A DNA stretch of 64,000 nt from Oscillospiraceae bacterium (GCA_902779945.1 CACZDN010000001.1:124001-188000); one strand, 5' to 3'. Shown: positions 8,189 through 17,433, counted from the first letter of the stretch. A program made the numbers and translations. The notes: generated by a model from the letters alone, not told the origin.

Positions 8189-8318
8189 CGCCCCGGATCG
8201 CGGGGGATGGACAGCGGTTGAATCCATCGCAAGCGCGGCGCGCGTGGCCGGCAATCGCTGCGTGCCAAGCCGCAGCTTCCCGTCCCTGCCCGCTGTGCGG
8301 CTGCGAAGCTTTGCCGTG

Positions 8319-9272
8319 CTATACGGAGATCACAAGGGTGCCGTTGACATCACAGAGCGGGACGGCGCGGAGGCGGCCGAGCTCCTTCTCGTACCTCTCG
8401 AGCGCCCTCCTGACGCCCGGGAGCATGGGGTTATTGTAATCGTGCAGCAGCAGAAAGCCTCCGGCCTCCATGCGGGGGAGAAACCAGCGCAGACCGGCGA
8501 GGGTGCTCTCCTCCAGATCTACATCCAGCGAGACAAGAGCAAAGCGCTCTCCCTCCAGGCCGGACGCCGTCGCGGGGAAGAGGCCCTGCCGGATAACCGC
8601 CCGTTCCGGGTACGGCAGGACGGAGAGAACGCGCTCTGTCCCGGTCATCCGGTGCGCGCCGACGAGACCCGCGCCGCAGCCTGCGCTCTCTGCCTCGTCA
8701 AAGCCCGAGAAGGTGTCGAAGAGGTAGAGCCGCCTTTCCGGCAGCAGCAGATTGATCCAGCGGGCAAAACCGCCCCGGTAGACGCCCAGCTCCGCCGCGT
8801 GCCCGGGCACGGCAGCCAGCCTTTCACAGATGGCCTCCAGCGTTTTGAGCCGCACGTAATCGCTCTCCGCCTCCGGCCCTGTGATCGTCTCCCGCTCCGT
8901 CCGCAGCGGCACGCGGATCAACCGCTCGGAGCAGCAAATGTGGTTTACATAATCTTCGCCCAGCGCCTCGCACGCCAGTGCATAACAGCGGTTTCGGTCG
9001 ACAGGGGCAAGGTGGTTTTTCAGATAAAACACCCTGTCGGGATCAACGCCGAGACGGCCCAGCTCCCGTGCGATGCGCTCCGCCTGGTGAGCGGTCACGA
9101 TCAGCAGGTCGATTTTACGCCCTGCCAGCTCCTCCGGAGAGATGACGGGCCGGCCGAGAAAGGTATTAAGCTGCGCCTGCCCGTCCACAAAGGCCGCGAC
9201 GCGCTCCGCCGGCATGGCCGCGTCGATCAGCGCCCCCGCGCCGCAGCCGGTGCCGTATACATAGATTTTCAC
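8319..9272 (-). CDS. TylF/MycF-like O-methyltransferase with extra N-terminal domain
   Basis: 317 residues. Residues 1-95 look like a small Rossmann or nucleotide-sugar-type domain (MKIYVYGTGCGAGALIDAA at the start, then VISPEELAGRKIDLLIVTA). The C-terminal part has the SAM and metal features of TylF/MycF enzymes: ELGVYRGGFARWI, FDTFSGFD, SLDVDLEEST and LLLHDYNNP. TylF enzymes methylate sugar hydroxyls using SAM and a divalent metal; here the acceptor is unknown. It is the last gene of the Mo-hydroxylase operon, 4 nt after the CoA ligase, and is not part of the accessory set I know from Desulfovibrio. No terminator is obvious downstream; a MITE follows. Confidence 0.8.
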   Translation of the reverse strand: MKIYVYGTGCGAGALIDAAMPAERVAAFVDGQAQLNTFLGRPVISPEELAGRKIDLLIVTAHQAERIARELGRLGVDPDRVFYLKNHLAPVDRNRCYALACEALGEDYVNHICCSERLIRVPLRTERETITGPEAESDYVRLKTLEAICERLAAVPGHAAELGVYRGGFARWINLLLPERRLYLFDTFSGFDEAESAGCGAGLVGAHRMTGTERVLSVLPYPERAVIRQGLFPATASGLEGERFALVSLDVDLEESTLAGLRWFLPRMEAGGFLLLHDYNNPMLPGVRRALERYEKELGRLRAVPLCDVNGTLVISV

Positions 9273-9276
9273 AGGC

Positions 9277-10488
9277 TCACCCTTTCAGAAGAATTCTCTT
9301 GCCGGCATACAGCGCCCGATCCTCCCCGGATGCCGGGCGGACGCTCAGCGTGACCGGGCGTGCCGGGGCAAGCGCCCGCAGACGCGGGAGCAGCGCATCG
9401 CCCGAAAACTTTCCGACCGTGAGGGCCGTGATGCAGAGCTCCCGATCCGTGAGCGCATACCGGCAGTCGACAATGCTGCCATCTGAAAACAGAAGCTCGT
9501 CCAGTGACCGGGCTGACAGCGCCGTGTCTTTTCGACGCACCCGGTCGAGCCGCAGCACGGCGCTGCCGCAGGGACAGGGCTCCGCCAGAATGCGCGTATA
9601 ATCGCCGGTGCGGTAGCGGATCAGGGGCATGGCCTCCATTCCGACGGTGGTGATAACCAGCTCGCCGAACTCACCGCGGGGGAGGGGAGTGCCGTCCTCA
9701 CCGATGATCTCTGCGATCACGTGGTTTTCCCGCAGGTGCATCCCCTCGTGGGCCGAGCAGCAGATCGCGCCGCCCAACGCCATCTCCCGGGAGCCGTAGT
9801 GCGGAAACAGGCGGCTGCCCAACAGAGCCTCACAGCCGTTGAGCACGGCGTCCGGACAGGCGTCTCCGCTGACCAGCGCGCGGCGAAGGCAGCCCCGGCC
9901 GCAAAAGCGCAGCAGGCTCAAAAGCTGGACCGGCATCCCGACAAAGGTGTCGGGCTTTTCCAGCTCCAGTACAGTTTTCAGCTCGCTGTAGCAAAGCTGC
10001 GCGCCCAGCTTCAGAGGGCGCGCACCGAGTCTGGTCACCGCCTCGGCGATCAGGTCCCCGAGCCCGCAGGGGCCGGAGAAGGGGAAGCAGATCATGGTCA
10101 CGCTGCCAGGGAAGATGAGCTCCCCCAGCCCCGCCATAAAGAGCCCGACGGTACTCTCGCAGTCACCCCCGGTGTAGAAGACCCGCTTGGCCGCCCCGGT
10201 GGTGCCGGAGGTCGCGTCGGACAGGATGCGCCGGATCTCCGCCTGGGAACAGAGCAGCAGCCCCGCCGCGTTCCGGGCCAGATCCTCGTCCGTCGTAAAG
10301 GGCAGCGTCCGCAGCTCTTCGAGACTGTCCAGACGCTCCGGCAGAGCCTTATAAAAGCCGCTGCGCACATGCTCGCGCCGGAGCAGGGCGTTGAGCTTTC
10401 TGAGCTGCATAGCGTCAAGGCTCTCCCGCGTAAGCTCCGGGAGAGCCTCTTTTTCCATGATGTAAGCGTCTATCCGGCTGCGCCTCAT
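9277..10488 (-). CDS. AMP-dependent CoA ligase-like protein, DVU_1553 family
   Basis: 403 residues from MRRSRIDAY, overlapping the previous stop by 4 nt (ATGA). It is a short member of the phenylacetate-CoA ligase group: DATSGTTGAAKRV at 91-102 is the ATP-binding loop, HYGSREMALGG and RYRTGDYTRI are later adenylation motifs, and CPCGS near residue 315 resembles the metal-binding cysteines of that group. Adenylate formation followed by thioester transfer is the family chemistry, but the acid is unknown. Its position among genes for a Mo aldehyde oxidoreductase matches the DVU_1553 gene context in Desulfovibrio (known), suggesting a role with that enzyme's product or maturation (inference). Confidence 0.85.
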   Translation of the reverse strand: MRRSRIDAYIMEKEALPELTRESLDAMQLRKLNALLRREHVRSGFYKALPERLDSLEELRTLPFTTDEDLARNAAGLLLCSQAEIRRILSDATSGTTGAAKRVFYTGGDCESTVGLFMAGLGELIFPGSVTMICFPFSGPCGLGDLIAEAVTRLGARPLKLGAQLCYSELKTVLELEKPDTFVGMPVQLLSLLRFCGRGCLRRALVSGDACPDAVLNGCEALLGSRLFPHYGSREMALGGAICCSAHEGMHLRENHVIAEIIGEDGTPLPRGEFGELVITTVGMEAMPLIRYRTGDYTRILAEPCPCGSAVLRLDRVRRKDTALSARSLDELLFSDGSIVDCRYALTDRELCITALTVGKFSGDALLPRLRALAPARPVTLSVRPASGEDRALYAGKRILLKG

Positions 10489-10910
10489 AGCAGACCCCTG
10501 TCGCCCAGAATCTCCATGCACTTCTCATAGGTCGCGGCGATGATCTGCGGGCAGAGCTCCACGCGCCTTGCGGGGTTGCCCTTGGTGATGTCCCGGCACT
10601 CGATCCCGCCGTACTCCGCGGTCATCTCGTAGTCGAACCAATCGGTGAACTCGCCCAGGGCGCTCTTGTGTGCGGGCGACTCCGCTTCGCCATCCGCACC
10701 CTTGCCAGTGAAATACGAGAGCACGCAGGCCCCGCCGGTCATGCAGCCGCAGCAGCCCTGCGAGAAGCCCACGCCGCCGTTGAGCCCGCCCATGGCCTTG
10801 ACAAGCCCGTGGTTTTCCTCGCCGATGGTCTCGAGCGTCAGAATCGCCAGGATCTGGCCGCAGAAATAGCCGTAGCGGCTCAGCTCCATGATCCGGTCAA
10901 ATAAATCCAT
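10485..10910 (-). CDS. C-GCAxxG-C-C family protein, DVU_1555 type
   Basis: 141 residues. The cysteine pattern that names the family is present: FCGQI at residue 17, then GCCGCMTGGACVLS at 52-65, and later IECRD, ELCPQ and EKCMEI. Family members are small, probably redox-active or metal-binding proteins of unproven role. The gene starts 2 nt after the methyltransferase stop and overlaps the CoA ligase start, so it is tightly locked in the operon. The middle (TGKGADGEAESPAHKSALGE) is a hydrophilic insert. Confidence 0.85.
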   Translation of the reverse strand: MDLFDRIMELSRYGYFCGQILAILTLETIGEENHGLVKAMGGLNGGVGFSQGCCGCMTGGACVLSYFTGKGADGEAESPAHKSALGEFTDWFDYEMTAEYGGIECRDITKGNPARRVELCPQIIAATYEKCMEILGDRGLL

Positions 10911-10912
10911 GC

Positions 10913-11425
10913 TCAGTCCTTTCTTCCGATCAAAAGCCGGTATTCACATTTTCCTCGCGGGATTTCGCAGACGGGGCAGGCGTCCCGCCACAGGGCCTCA
11001 AGAAAGTATTCCCGCCAGAGCGGGGTCATGTCCTCGACAAAGAACGGCGTAAAGCCCGCCGAACGGAGCATCGCCGCCGGGTCCTCAAAGAACACGTCGG
11101 ACAGCAGAAGCGTCCCGCCCGTGCGCAGCAGCCGGTGCGCCTCCCGCAGGGCCCCCGGCTGATCCCCGGAGACAAAGAATGCGCACTGGCTGAGCACCGC
11201 GTCAAAGCTTGCGTCAGGGAAGGGCGTGCGCAGAAAATCACCCCGCGCGACATCCGGGCCACAGGGCTCGAGGTCGATCCCCTCCGCATGAAAGCCCAGT
11301 TCCCGCAGGATCGCCAGCGCTTCGCCCGAACCAGCTCCCATGTCGAGGACTCGCGCGCCCTCCGGCAGCCCGGCCAGCGAGAGCATCCGGCGGGTGTGCG
11401 CCAGACCGCCGGGGTGGCCCCTCAT
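10913..11425 (-). CDS. Class I SAM methyltransferase, TrsM/DVU_1556 family
   Basis: 170 residues from MRGHPGGLAHTRRM, whose ATG overlaps the previous stop (ATGA at 11422-11425); the longer open frame upstream is only read-through of the redox protein gene in another frame. SAM motif I is VLDMGAGSG at 27-35, with the acidic loop IDLEPCGPD and the post-motifs SFDAVLSQCAFF and LLRTGGTLLLSD. A C-terminal cysteine pair (ACPVCEIPRGKC) may bind metal. The substrate is unknown. Neighbouring genes match the DVU_1555 and DVU_1557 families, which supports the family assignment. Confidence 0.83.
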   Translation of the reverse strand: MRGHPGGLAHTRRMLSLAGLPEGARVLDMGAGSGEALAILRELGFHAEGIDLEPCGPDVARGDFLRTPFPDASFDAVLSQCAFFVSGDQPGALREAHRLLRTGGTLLLSDVFFEDPAAMLRSAGFTPFFVEDMTPLWREYFLEALWRDACPVCEIPRGKCEYRLLIGRKD

Positions 11426-11640
11426 TTGTCCTCCAGTGCCCGCTCCACCGAGGCAACCTTGCCCAGCGCCAGCTCCTCCGGCACATAGACAAAGCCGCAG
11501 ACCGGGCAGACAGGCAGCTCCACGGGGAAGCCGTTGTCGAGATACAGAAACTTGGCCTTGCCCTTCTCCAGCTTCACGCCGCACTTCATGCAGCGAAGCT
11601 TCCCCCCGGGGTCGATTGTATAGTAATTCTTCTCCGCCAT
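11422..11640 (-). CDS. Small rubredoxin-like redox protein, DVU_1557 family
   Basis: 72 residues. Two CXXC pairs (C17/C20 in RCMKCG, C45/C48 in VCPVCG) give a rubredoxin or zinc-ribbon type site. Such a protein could pass electrons between the aldehyde oxidoreductase and the iron-sulfur dicluster protein encoded next to it (inference); a purely structural zinc site is the alternative. It starts 59 nt after the dicluster gene. Confidence 0.85.
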   Translation of the reverse strand: MAEKNYYTIDPGGKLRCMKCGVKLEKGKAKFLYLDNGFPVELPVCPVCGFVYVPEELALGKVASVERALEDK

Positions 11641-11699
11641 AACAAAACCTCAGTTATAGTTTGGGTTAGGATCATATAATGCCGAACGCCAAACCCTGT

Positions 11700-13991
11700 T
11701 CAGCCTTCCCGTTTCACAACCGTCATCCTGTGGCTCCAGGCTCTGTGCACAAGATAGCTTCCGTCGCCCTCGCGCGTGAACTTCACCCAGAAGGTGGCGT
11801 TGCCGACGCGCCTGCGGGCGACCAGCAGGCCGTCCTCATCCTGGATGCACTCGCCCGTCTTGCGTACGCAGTCCAGCACGGCGATCACGTCGTCGGTGAG
11901 GATCATGCGCTCGTCCATTATGCGCCGCGCCTCGTCGGTATAGTTGAGGGTATAATCCAGATTCATTTCTCTCGGCTCCTCCTGCCAGAGCTCCCGCAGA
12001 AGCTCGTTTTTCAGCGTCAGACGGTTGAAGCGTTTTTCGCTGATGTCCGGCGGCGCGCCTGCGTCGGTGCCGTAGACCAGCTCCAGAATGTGGCGCGACT
12101 CCCGGCTCTGCCGCGCAAAGCGGTCCCGGCAGGCCATGCAGTAGGAGATATACGGCGCGTCGGAGCGCTCAAGGCATTTCTCCGTCAGCTCCCGCGCAAC
12201 CTCCCGGTTGGCGTAGGCGGCGAGACCGCCGTAGCCGCAGCATGGCGAGCGGTCGCCGCTGAATTCGGTGTCCGTGAGCGTGCAGCCGAGACGCTTCGCG
12301 ATCTCCCGGATCGCCGCCTGGGTCTTTTCGTCGCCCCTTGCGCCGCAGGAATCGTGCAGCGCCGCCGGGCGCGCGAGGCCGCGCCCGCCAACGGGGAGGC
12401 CGATTTCCAGCAGCAGGTCCCAGATACCGACGAGCTGTAATCCCTCATGGGATGCCAACTCCTTTTTGCACATGGGGCAGCCCGCGATGACGACGGGGTC
12501 GCCGAGCTTACTCAGCTCCCGGCCGAGAAATTCCTTCGTCTGCTCCTGCAGCTCCGTGCGCCCGGCCCAGTCGCAGATGGCGCCGCAGCAGCCCAGCATC
12601 AGCGCTACGCCGCCCGGAAGCCTCTCACAGAGATCGAGATACGCAGCCCTGACCGTCTCCGGCGCGATGGCCGCAGCCTGACAGCCCGGGAAGAAGACGT
12701 ATCTGCATTTCCCATAACCCGGCTGGGGCCGCGCGAGAAAGGCGTCGCCGTTGGAGAAGAGCATGTCCAGCAGGGCAAACTCATGCGGGGCCAGGGGCAT
12801 CTTGTCGGTGGAGACCATGTTCCGCCGCGCCTCATGGCAGACCCGGGCCATGTCGAAGCCGTTGGGGCAGACCACGGTACACTGGCCGCAGAGGGCGCAG
12901 GAATTCATGGGCTTGTTGAGCTGGTGGTCGCCCATGATGATCTGTGTGTTGTTGTAGATCTCCTTCGACAGCAAGCCCGGATGCTTTTTGTAATGCGCGA
13001 GGTAGGCGCAGCTTTTGAGACATTCCTCACATTGACATCGGATGCAGCGTCCCGCCTCCCGTATCGCTTCCTCCTCCGTGTAGCCCGCGCCGTACATCGG
13101 TACGCGCGTGAGCGCTCCTGCCCCGGAGAGATCGGTGTAGAGCTGGCTTTCGACCGGCCCTTCCTGCCCGCGGGTGTTGCGCGGGTCCAGATTCTGGGCC
13201 AGCCTGTCCACCGTCAGCGCCGCCTTTTTCGCGCCGAAGGCCGCGTCCAGGATGCCCGCCGCCGGACCTGAGACGAGCTTTTCCGCCTCGCAGTACATGA
13301 GCTCGGGGATACAGGCAGCCTCCGGGTACAGCGCCGAGGTCAATTCATGCGAGGCGCAGAGCACGTCGAAGGACGCGCGCCTTTCCTCCATGAAATCGCG
13401 GGTGAGCGTACATCCGAAAACGAAGCGGATGTCCTTGGCCTTGAGCCGCCTGTACTCAAGCTCGAAGGCGGTCTCATCCAGAAAACCCGTCCCGCGGCGC
13501 AGAAAGCTCTCAAGATCCGCTTCCTCGCAGAAGACGGTGAGGGGATAGGCCTTCTTTTCGATTTCTCCGGCGAGAAAGAGCGGAAACAGGCCGGAGCCGA
13601 AGATCGCCGCGGTCTTTTTCTTTTTCGTACGAAAGACGCCGCCCAGCTTCTGTGCCTGCCCGAAGCGGGTGACGGCCTCCTCCACCGCGCGGATCGCCAC
13701 GCCTTCACCAATCTCACAGAGACGGCACTTCCCCTCGCACGGGGCCTCGCAGCCCATGGCCAGGACGAGCGGGAAGGGCGCGATTTTCTCATACAATTGC
13801 AGGGCCTTCTTGAAGTTCCCTGCGGCAGCCGCCTCCAGGAAGGCGCGCGTATCCAGCTTGAGGGGGCATGCCGCGCTGCAGAAGGGCGGATGCTCATACA
13901 CGCAGCGCGCCACCATCTGTTCCATCTCCTCTTTGGAGATCTTATTGACCTTATACACATGGGTGGAGCCGCGCTCCTGAATCTGCGCCAT
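11700..13991 (-). CDS. Iron-sulfur dicluster-binding oxidoreductase, DVU_1558 family
   Basis: 763 residues from MAQIQERGSTHVYK, with GGGAGG about 8 nt upstream. Order of parts: an N-terminal dicluster domain as in glutamate-synthase/dihydropyrimidine dehydrogenase-type subunits (CVYEHPPFCSAACP near 33, CEAPCEGKCRLC near 86); a Rossmann-like segment near 120 (AAIFGSGLFPLFLAGE); two 4Fe-4S clusters (CIRCQCEECLKSC and CALCGQCTVVCPNG, roughly 300-380); then two CCG domains of the heterodisulfide reductase type (LGCCGAICD and SPCCGYGG); and a 90-residue tail. It probably links the aldehyde oxidoreductase to a soluble electron carrier. The nucleotide-binding glycine pattern GXGXXG is damaged (GSGLFP), so FAD or NAD binding by this segment is doubtful. 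Confidence 0.85.
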   Translation of the reverse strand: MAQIQERGSTHVYKVNKISKEEMEQMVARCVYEHPPFCSAACPLKLDTRAFLEAAAAGNFKKALQLYEKIAPFPLVLAMGCEAPCEGKCRLCEIGEGVAIRAVEEAVTRFGQAQKLGGVFRTKKKKTAAIFGSGLFPLFLAGEIEKKAYPLTVFCEEADLESFLRRGTGFLDETAFELEYRRLKAKDIRFVFGCTLTRDFMEERRASFDVLCASHELTSALYPEAACIPELMYCEAEKLVSGPAAGILDAAFGAKKAALTVDRLAQNLDPRNTRGQEGPVESQLYTDLSGAGALTRVPMYGAGYTEEEAIREAGRCIRCQCEECLKSCAYLAHYKKHPGLLSKEIYNNTQIIMGDHQLNKPMNSCALCGQCTVVCPNGFDMARVCHEARRNMVSTDKMPLAPHEFALLDMLFSNGDAFLARPQPGYGKCRYVFFPGCQAAAIAPETVRAAYLDLCERLPGGVALMLGCCGAICDWAGRTELQEQTKEFLGRELSKLGDPVVIAGCPMCKKELASHEGLQLVGIWDLLLEIGLPVGGRGLARPAALHDSCGARGDEKTQAAIREIAKRLGCTLTDTEFSGDRSPCCGYGGLAAYANREVARELTEKCLERSDAPYISYCMACRDRFARQSRESRHILELVYGTDAGAPPDISEKRFNRLTLKNELLRELWQEEPREMNLDYTLNYTDEARRIMDERMILTDDVIAVLDCVRKTGECIQDEDGLLVARRRVGNATFWVKFTREGDGSYLVHRAWSHRMTVVKREG

Positions 13992-14012
13992 GGGGACAGC
14001 CTCCCTCCGTTG

Positions 14013-14045
14013 AAAAACTGGGGATGCAGCGTATGCCGCATCCCC
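14013..14045 (-). terminator. Terminator between the aldehyde oxidoreductase and dicluster genes
   Basis: On the minus strand GGGGATGC-GGCATACGCT-GCATCCCC (14020-14045) is followed by AGTTTTT (T run at 14013-14017). It would partly stop transcripts coming from the aldehyde oxidoreductase gene. Confidence 0.65.
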
Positions 14046-14074
14046 ATTATAGCATTGCTTGACGTGCTTGAAAA
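14046..14074 (-). promoter_or_regulatory. Internal promoter of the Mo-hydroxylase operon
   Basis: A perfect TATAAT (14046-14051) lies immediately upstream of the terminator stem, with a weak -35 (TTTTCA) 17 nt before it. A transcript started here would begin inside the left arm of the hairpin, so it would escape the terminator that stops read-through. Confidence 0.5.
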
Positions 14075-14080
14075 GAAGAA

Positions 14081-16834
14081 TTACAGCGCCTTGAGGGCGG
14101 CGAGCACCTTGTCGGGACGCGCCGGGATGCGGGTGATGCGGGCGCCGGTGGCGTTGTAGATGGCGTTCAGGATGGCGGGGTGCGGGGCGTCCAGCGGAGC
14201 CTCGCCGCAGCCGGCGGCGCCGTAGGGGCCGTTCGGACGGTAGGTCTCGTTGAAGTGCAGCTCGATGTCGTCGGGCACGTCGTTCGGGTAGGGGATGCCG
14301 CACTTCAAGAGGCTCGTCTCCTTCTCGAGATCGTCGAAGTCCTCGCTCAGCGCAAGGCCGATGCCCTGGACAAGACCGCCGTAGAAGTTGCCGTCCACCA
14401 GCAGCCTGTTCATGATGGTGCCGACGTCGGCGACCGCGGTGAACTTCTCGACCTTGACCTTGCCGGTCTGGGTGTCGACGCAGACCTCGGGCAGGAAGAT
14501 GGTGTACATGTAGGTGGCAAAGGGCTCGCCCTGGGCGGTGTCCTGATCCACCGGGTGGTCGGCGCAGTAGGTGGTGACCCAGTTGCCCTCGACCTTGAGC
14601 TTCTTGCCGTCGGCGACCATCTCGTCGTACGTGCGGTAGGAGCCGTCGTCCTTCTTCATCTCGGCGAGCAGGGCCTCCGCCGCGAGACGGCAGGCGTTGC
14701 CGGACATGACCTGGGAGCGGGAGCCGCCAGCGGGGCCGGAGTTCGGGGTGTACTTGGTGTCGTTCATGACAAGGCGGATCTGCTCGGGCTTGATGCCGGC
14801 CTGGCGCAGGGTCTCGTGCGCGGAGACGAGCGCGCCCATGTCGGCGCCCTGGCCGTGATCCTCCCAGGAGACATAGATCGTCACGGTGCCGTCCTTGTTC
14901 AGCTCGGCATAGGCGGAGGAGGAGTCCACACCGTCCAGGCCGCAGCCGTACACGCCGAGAGACACGCCGATGCCGTATTTAAATCTGCCGTCGGAGGCGG
15001 CGTTCTTCTCGGCAACTCTCTTCTTCGCGGCCTCGTACAGGGGCCGTGCCTTGTCGAACAGGGCCTCCTCGCAGTACACGTCGGGCGCGTAGCCGGTGGG
15101 AATGGTGGTGTTCTCGGACGCCTTGTAGCAGTTCATGGCGCGCATCTCAAAGGGATCGATGCCCATCTTGGCGGCAAGGCAGTCAATGGCGATCTCGGAG
15201 CCCATGAAGGACTGGGGAGAGCCGTAGGCGCGGAACGCGGAGCCCCAGGCGTGGTTGGTGAAGACGGTCTGGCTCTTGTTGCGGATGGAGGCGATGCCGT
15301 AGCCCGCGCCGGTGAACTGGCTCAGACGCATGGTGAGCAGGTCGCCGAACTCGGAGTAGGGGCCGTGGTCGACATAGTTGTCGCCCCACAGGGCCAGCAG
15401 CTTGCCGTTCTTGTCCGCCGCCAGTTTGATGTGCATGAAGGCGGGGGAGCGCTTGCCGGTGTAGGTGATATTCTGGAACTGGGTGAAGTTGAGGGAGACG
15501 GGCTTGCCGATGATCTTGGCGGCCGCGCCGATCAGAGCCTCGTTGGTGGGGGAGAACTTGTAGCCGAAGGTGCCGCCCGCGTGGTTCTGGATGAGGCGCA
15601 GCTTCTCCATCGGGACGCCGATGCCGGCGGCGATCATGGGCATGTGCAGATGGATGCCGATGGACTTGGAGTGCACGGTGACCATGCCGTCCTCGTCGAT
15701 ATAGCCGTAGCCGTTGTCCGGCTCGATGTGCAGGTGGGGCTGACGGGAGCAGTAGCTCTCAATCTCGACCTGCTGGGCGTCGGGGATGGAGTCCCAGTCA
15801 AAGTCGGGCCCCTTGATGCAGTTGGTCTCATAGAAGACGTTCGGGGTGCCCGGGTGAATCTCGATGGCGTCCGGCGCCATGGCGTCGAGGGCGTTCATAT
15901 AGGCGGGCAGCTCCTCGATCTCGACCTTGACGGCGTCGGCCGCGGCTCTCGCGTGCTCCTCGGTGTCGGCCGCGACGATGGCAATGGCGTCGCCGAACTG
16001 GAAGATCTTGTCGGAGCAGAGGACCGGGCGCTCAAAGCCGTCGGTCTTGTTGTGCTTGGGCAGCATGACGAGACCGTTGATCTGGTTGGTGCCGCCGGCG
16101 GCCAGGATGTCCTTGTAGGTGATGACCTTCACGACGCCGGGCATCTTCTCGGCCTCGGAGGTGTCGATGCTCTTGATGTTGGCGTGGGAGACCTTCGCCT
16201 GGGTGAGGGCGAGGCGCAGGCAGCCGGGCATTTTGAGCGCGTCGTCCGCGCCGAAGTCCCAGGTGCCGGTGACCTTCTGTGCTGCGGAGGGGCGAATGTA
16301 TTTGCTGCCCTTGATGGAGTCGCCGGTGGGCTTGAAGATGAGGTCTTCCTTGCTCATCTCGCCGCGCAGGACGGCGGCTGCGGCCATGGTGGCGTCGATC
16401 AGCGGCTTGTAGCCGGTGCAGCGGCAGAGGTTGCGCTGCTTGTTGAACCAGTCGCGGACCTCCTCACGGGTGGGGTTGGGGTTCTGCTCCAGCAGGACCT
16501 TGGCGCTGATGATGAAGCCCGGGGTGCAGAAGCCGCACTGGGCGCAGCCGTAGGCCATCCACGCGACCTGCAGGGGGTGCATGTCGGTCAGAGTGCCGAC
16601 GCCCTCGATGGTGGTGATCTCGGCGTTGTCGGGAATCTTGCTCATCTTGAAGAGGCAGGCCTTGGTGACCTTGCCGTTCACGATGACGTTGCACGCGCCG
16701 CAGTGGCCCTCGCCGCAGCCGATTTTGCAGCCGGTCAGCAGCAGGTGCTCACGCAGGATGGTGGCCAGGGTCTCGTCCTTGCAGAGGACAAGATTCCGGG
16801 TAACGCCGTTGATGACAAGCGTTTTTCTGATCAT
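14081..16834 (-). CDS. Molybdopterin-dependent aldehyde oxidoreductase (xanthine oxidase family)
   Basis: 917 residues from [10 protein letters not shown], with AAGGAGG 8 nt upstream. It is a single-chain enzyme of the D. gigas Mop type (about 907 residues). The plant-type 2Fe-2S cysteines are C40, C45, C48, C60 and the second cluster C100, C103, C137, C139, the same spacing as Mop. The Mo domains follow, including [28 protein letters not shown] and the catalytic glutamate in [10 protein letters not shown] (Glu878 by my count). The enzyme oxidises an aldehyde or heterocycle with water as oxygen donor in the cytoplasm; the substrate is unknown. There is no FAD domain, so electrons must leave via a partner, most likely the dicluster protein downstream. 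Confidence 0.93.
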   Translation of the reverse strand: MIRKTLVINGVTRNLVLCKDETLATILREHLLLTGCKIGCGEGHCGACNVIVNGKVTKACLFKMSKIPDNAEITTIEGVGTLTDMHPLQVAWMAYGCAQCGFCTPGFIISAKVLLEQNPNPTREEVRDWFNKQRNLCRCTGYKPLIDATMAAAAVLRGEMSKEDLIFKPTGDSIKGSKYIRPSAAQKVTGTWDFGADDALKMPGCLRLALTQAKVSHANIKSIDTSEAEKMPGVVKVITYKDILAAGGTNQINGLVMLPKHNKTDGFERPVLCSDKIFQFGDAIAIVAADTEEHARAAADAVKVEIEELPAYMNALDAMAPDAIEIHPGTPNVFYETNCIKGPDFDWDSIPDAQQVEIESYCSRQPHLHIEPDNGYGYIDEDGMVTVHSKSIGIHLHMPMIAAGIGVPMEKLRLIQNHAGGTFGYKFSPTNEALIGAAAKIIGKPVSLNFTQFQNITYTGKRSPAFMHIKLAADKNGKLLALWGDNYVDHGPYSEFGDLLTMRLSQFTGAGYGIASIRNKSQTVFTNHAWGSAFRAYGSPQSFMGSEIAIDCLAAKMGIDPFEMRAMNCYKASENTTIPTGYAPDVYCEEALFDKARPLYEAAKKRVAEKNAASDGRFKYGIGVSLGVYGCGLDGVDSSSAYAELNKDGTVTIYVSWEDHGQGADMGALVSAHETLRQAGIKPEQIRLVMNDTKYTPNSGPAGGSRSQVMSGNACRLAAEALLAEMKKDDGSYRTYDEMVADGKKLKVEGNWVTTYCADHPVDQDTAQGEPFATYMYTIFLPEVCVDTQTGKVKVEKFTAVADVGTIMNRLLVDGNFYGGLVQGIGLALSEDFDDLEKETSLLKCGIPYPNDVPDDIELHFNETYRPNGPYGAAGCGEAPLDAPHPAILNAIYNATGARITRIPARPDKVLAALKAL

Positions 16835-16877
16835 GTGTTTACCTCCTTGAAATATTATGTCAACTGAATTGATGCGC

Positions 16878-17135
16878 TTACTCGTGCCCGTGGCCGCCGC
16901 AGCGGTCGTGATCCGGGCCCTTGCCGGTGATGTCCTTGACCCGCTCGATCCCGCGGGCCGAGAGAAAGACGAGCTGTGAGACGCTGCCGTCCATATTCTC
17001 CCCGCTGAGACGGAGAAAATTGGCGTTTTCGTAGTAGTCGATGGGCAGCTCGCGGCGGTAGAGCTTCCCGGTTGCCCTGTCCGTGATCTCCACCGTGACC
17101 TCGCTCGCCGTGATTTCAAACAGCTCCTCATCCAT
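16878..17135 (-). CDS. Small protein with metal-binding-like tail at head of Mo operon
   Basis: 85 residues from MDEELFEITA, chosen over an upstream in-frame start because GGAGGA precedes it. The body is a predicted small beta domain (EVTVEITDRATGKLYRRELP, then NFLRLSGENMDG and SVSQLVFLSARGIERV). The C-terminus DHDRCGGHGHE carries three histidines, one cysteine and acidic residues and looks like a metal-binding tail. I do not recognise the family. It is the first gene of the aldehyde oxidoreductase operon, 43 nt before the enzyme, so a metal or cofactor role in its maturation is plausible. Confidence 0.75.
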   Translation of the reverse strand: MDEELFEITASEVTVEITDRATGKLYRRELPIDYYENANFLRLSGENMDGSVSQLVFLSARGIERVKDITGKGPDHDRCGGHGHE

Positions 17136-17171
17136 CGGATTCGTCCTCCTCCATGCGTTCAAATCAAATAT

Positions 17172-17200
17172 ATTCTACCCCCGAAACGAGCGGGTTTCAA
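17172..17200 (-). promoter_or_regulatory. Promoter of the Mo-hydroxylase operon
   Basis: TTGAAA (17195-17200), 17 nt, TAGAAT (17172-17177) on the minus strand, ahead of the gene at 17135. A second TATAAT-like box lies about 30 nt further upstream. Confidence 0.7.
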
Positions 17201-17393
17201 ATTATATCCGAAAACAATTCGCTAAAAATCGCAGGTTAGTTTTGTACAATCCGACAAATCCCTCCGCGCAAATCCCGGGGAAATGCCCAAAAATAAGGCA
17301 AAAACGCACAAAATCACCTGCCTCCCCGCGGCCATCCTGCACGCAGGGAGGAGCAGCCGCATTCCGGGAATTCCCGTTCTCCGAAAAATATGC

Positions 17394-17399
17394 TACAAT
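17394..17399 (+). promoter_or_regulatory. Putative -10 box for the GTPase-TrsS pair
   Basis: TACAAT on the plus strand, 35 nt before the GTPase start. The -35 region 17 nt upstream (TTCCCG) is poor, so activation or a weak promoter is likely. The 298-nt divergent gap 17136-17433 holds no gene. Confidence 0.45.
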
Positions 17400-17433
17400 A
17401 CGCGCATGGACAGCGTATAGGGAGGCTTTGCGG

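Noticed and set aside
14180..16867. 895-codon open frame on the plus strand opposite the aldehyde oxidoreductase
   Set aside because: It is the antisense of a securely identified gene in GC-rich DNA; its translation is low-complexity Val/Gly/Ala/Asp/His-rich with no recognisable domain and it lacks a ribosome binding site.
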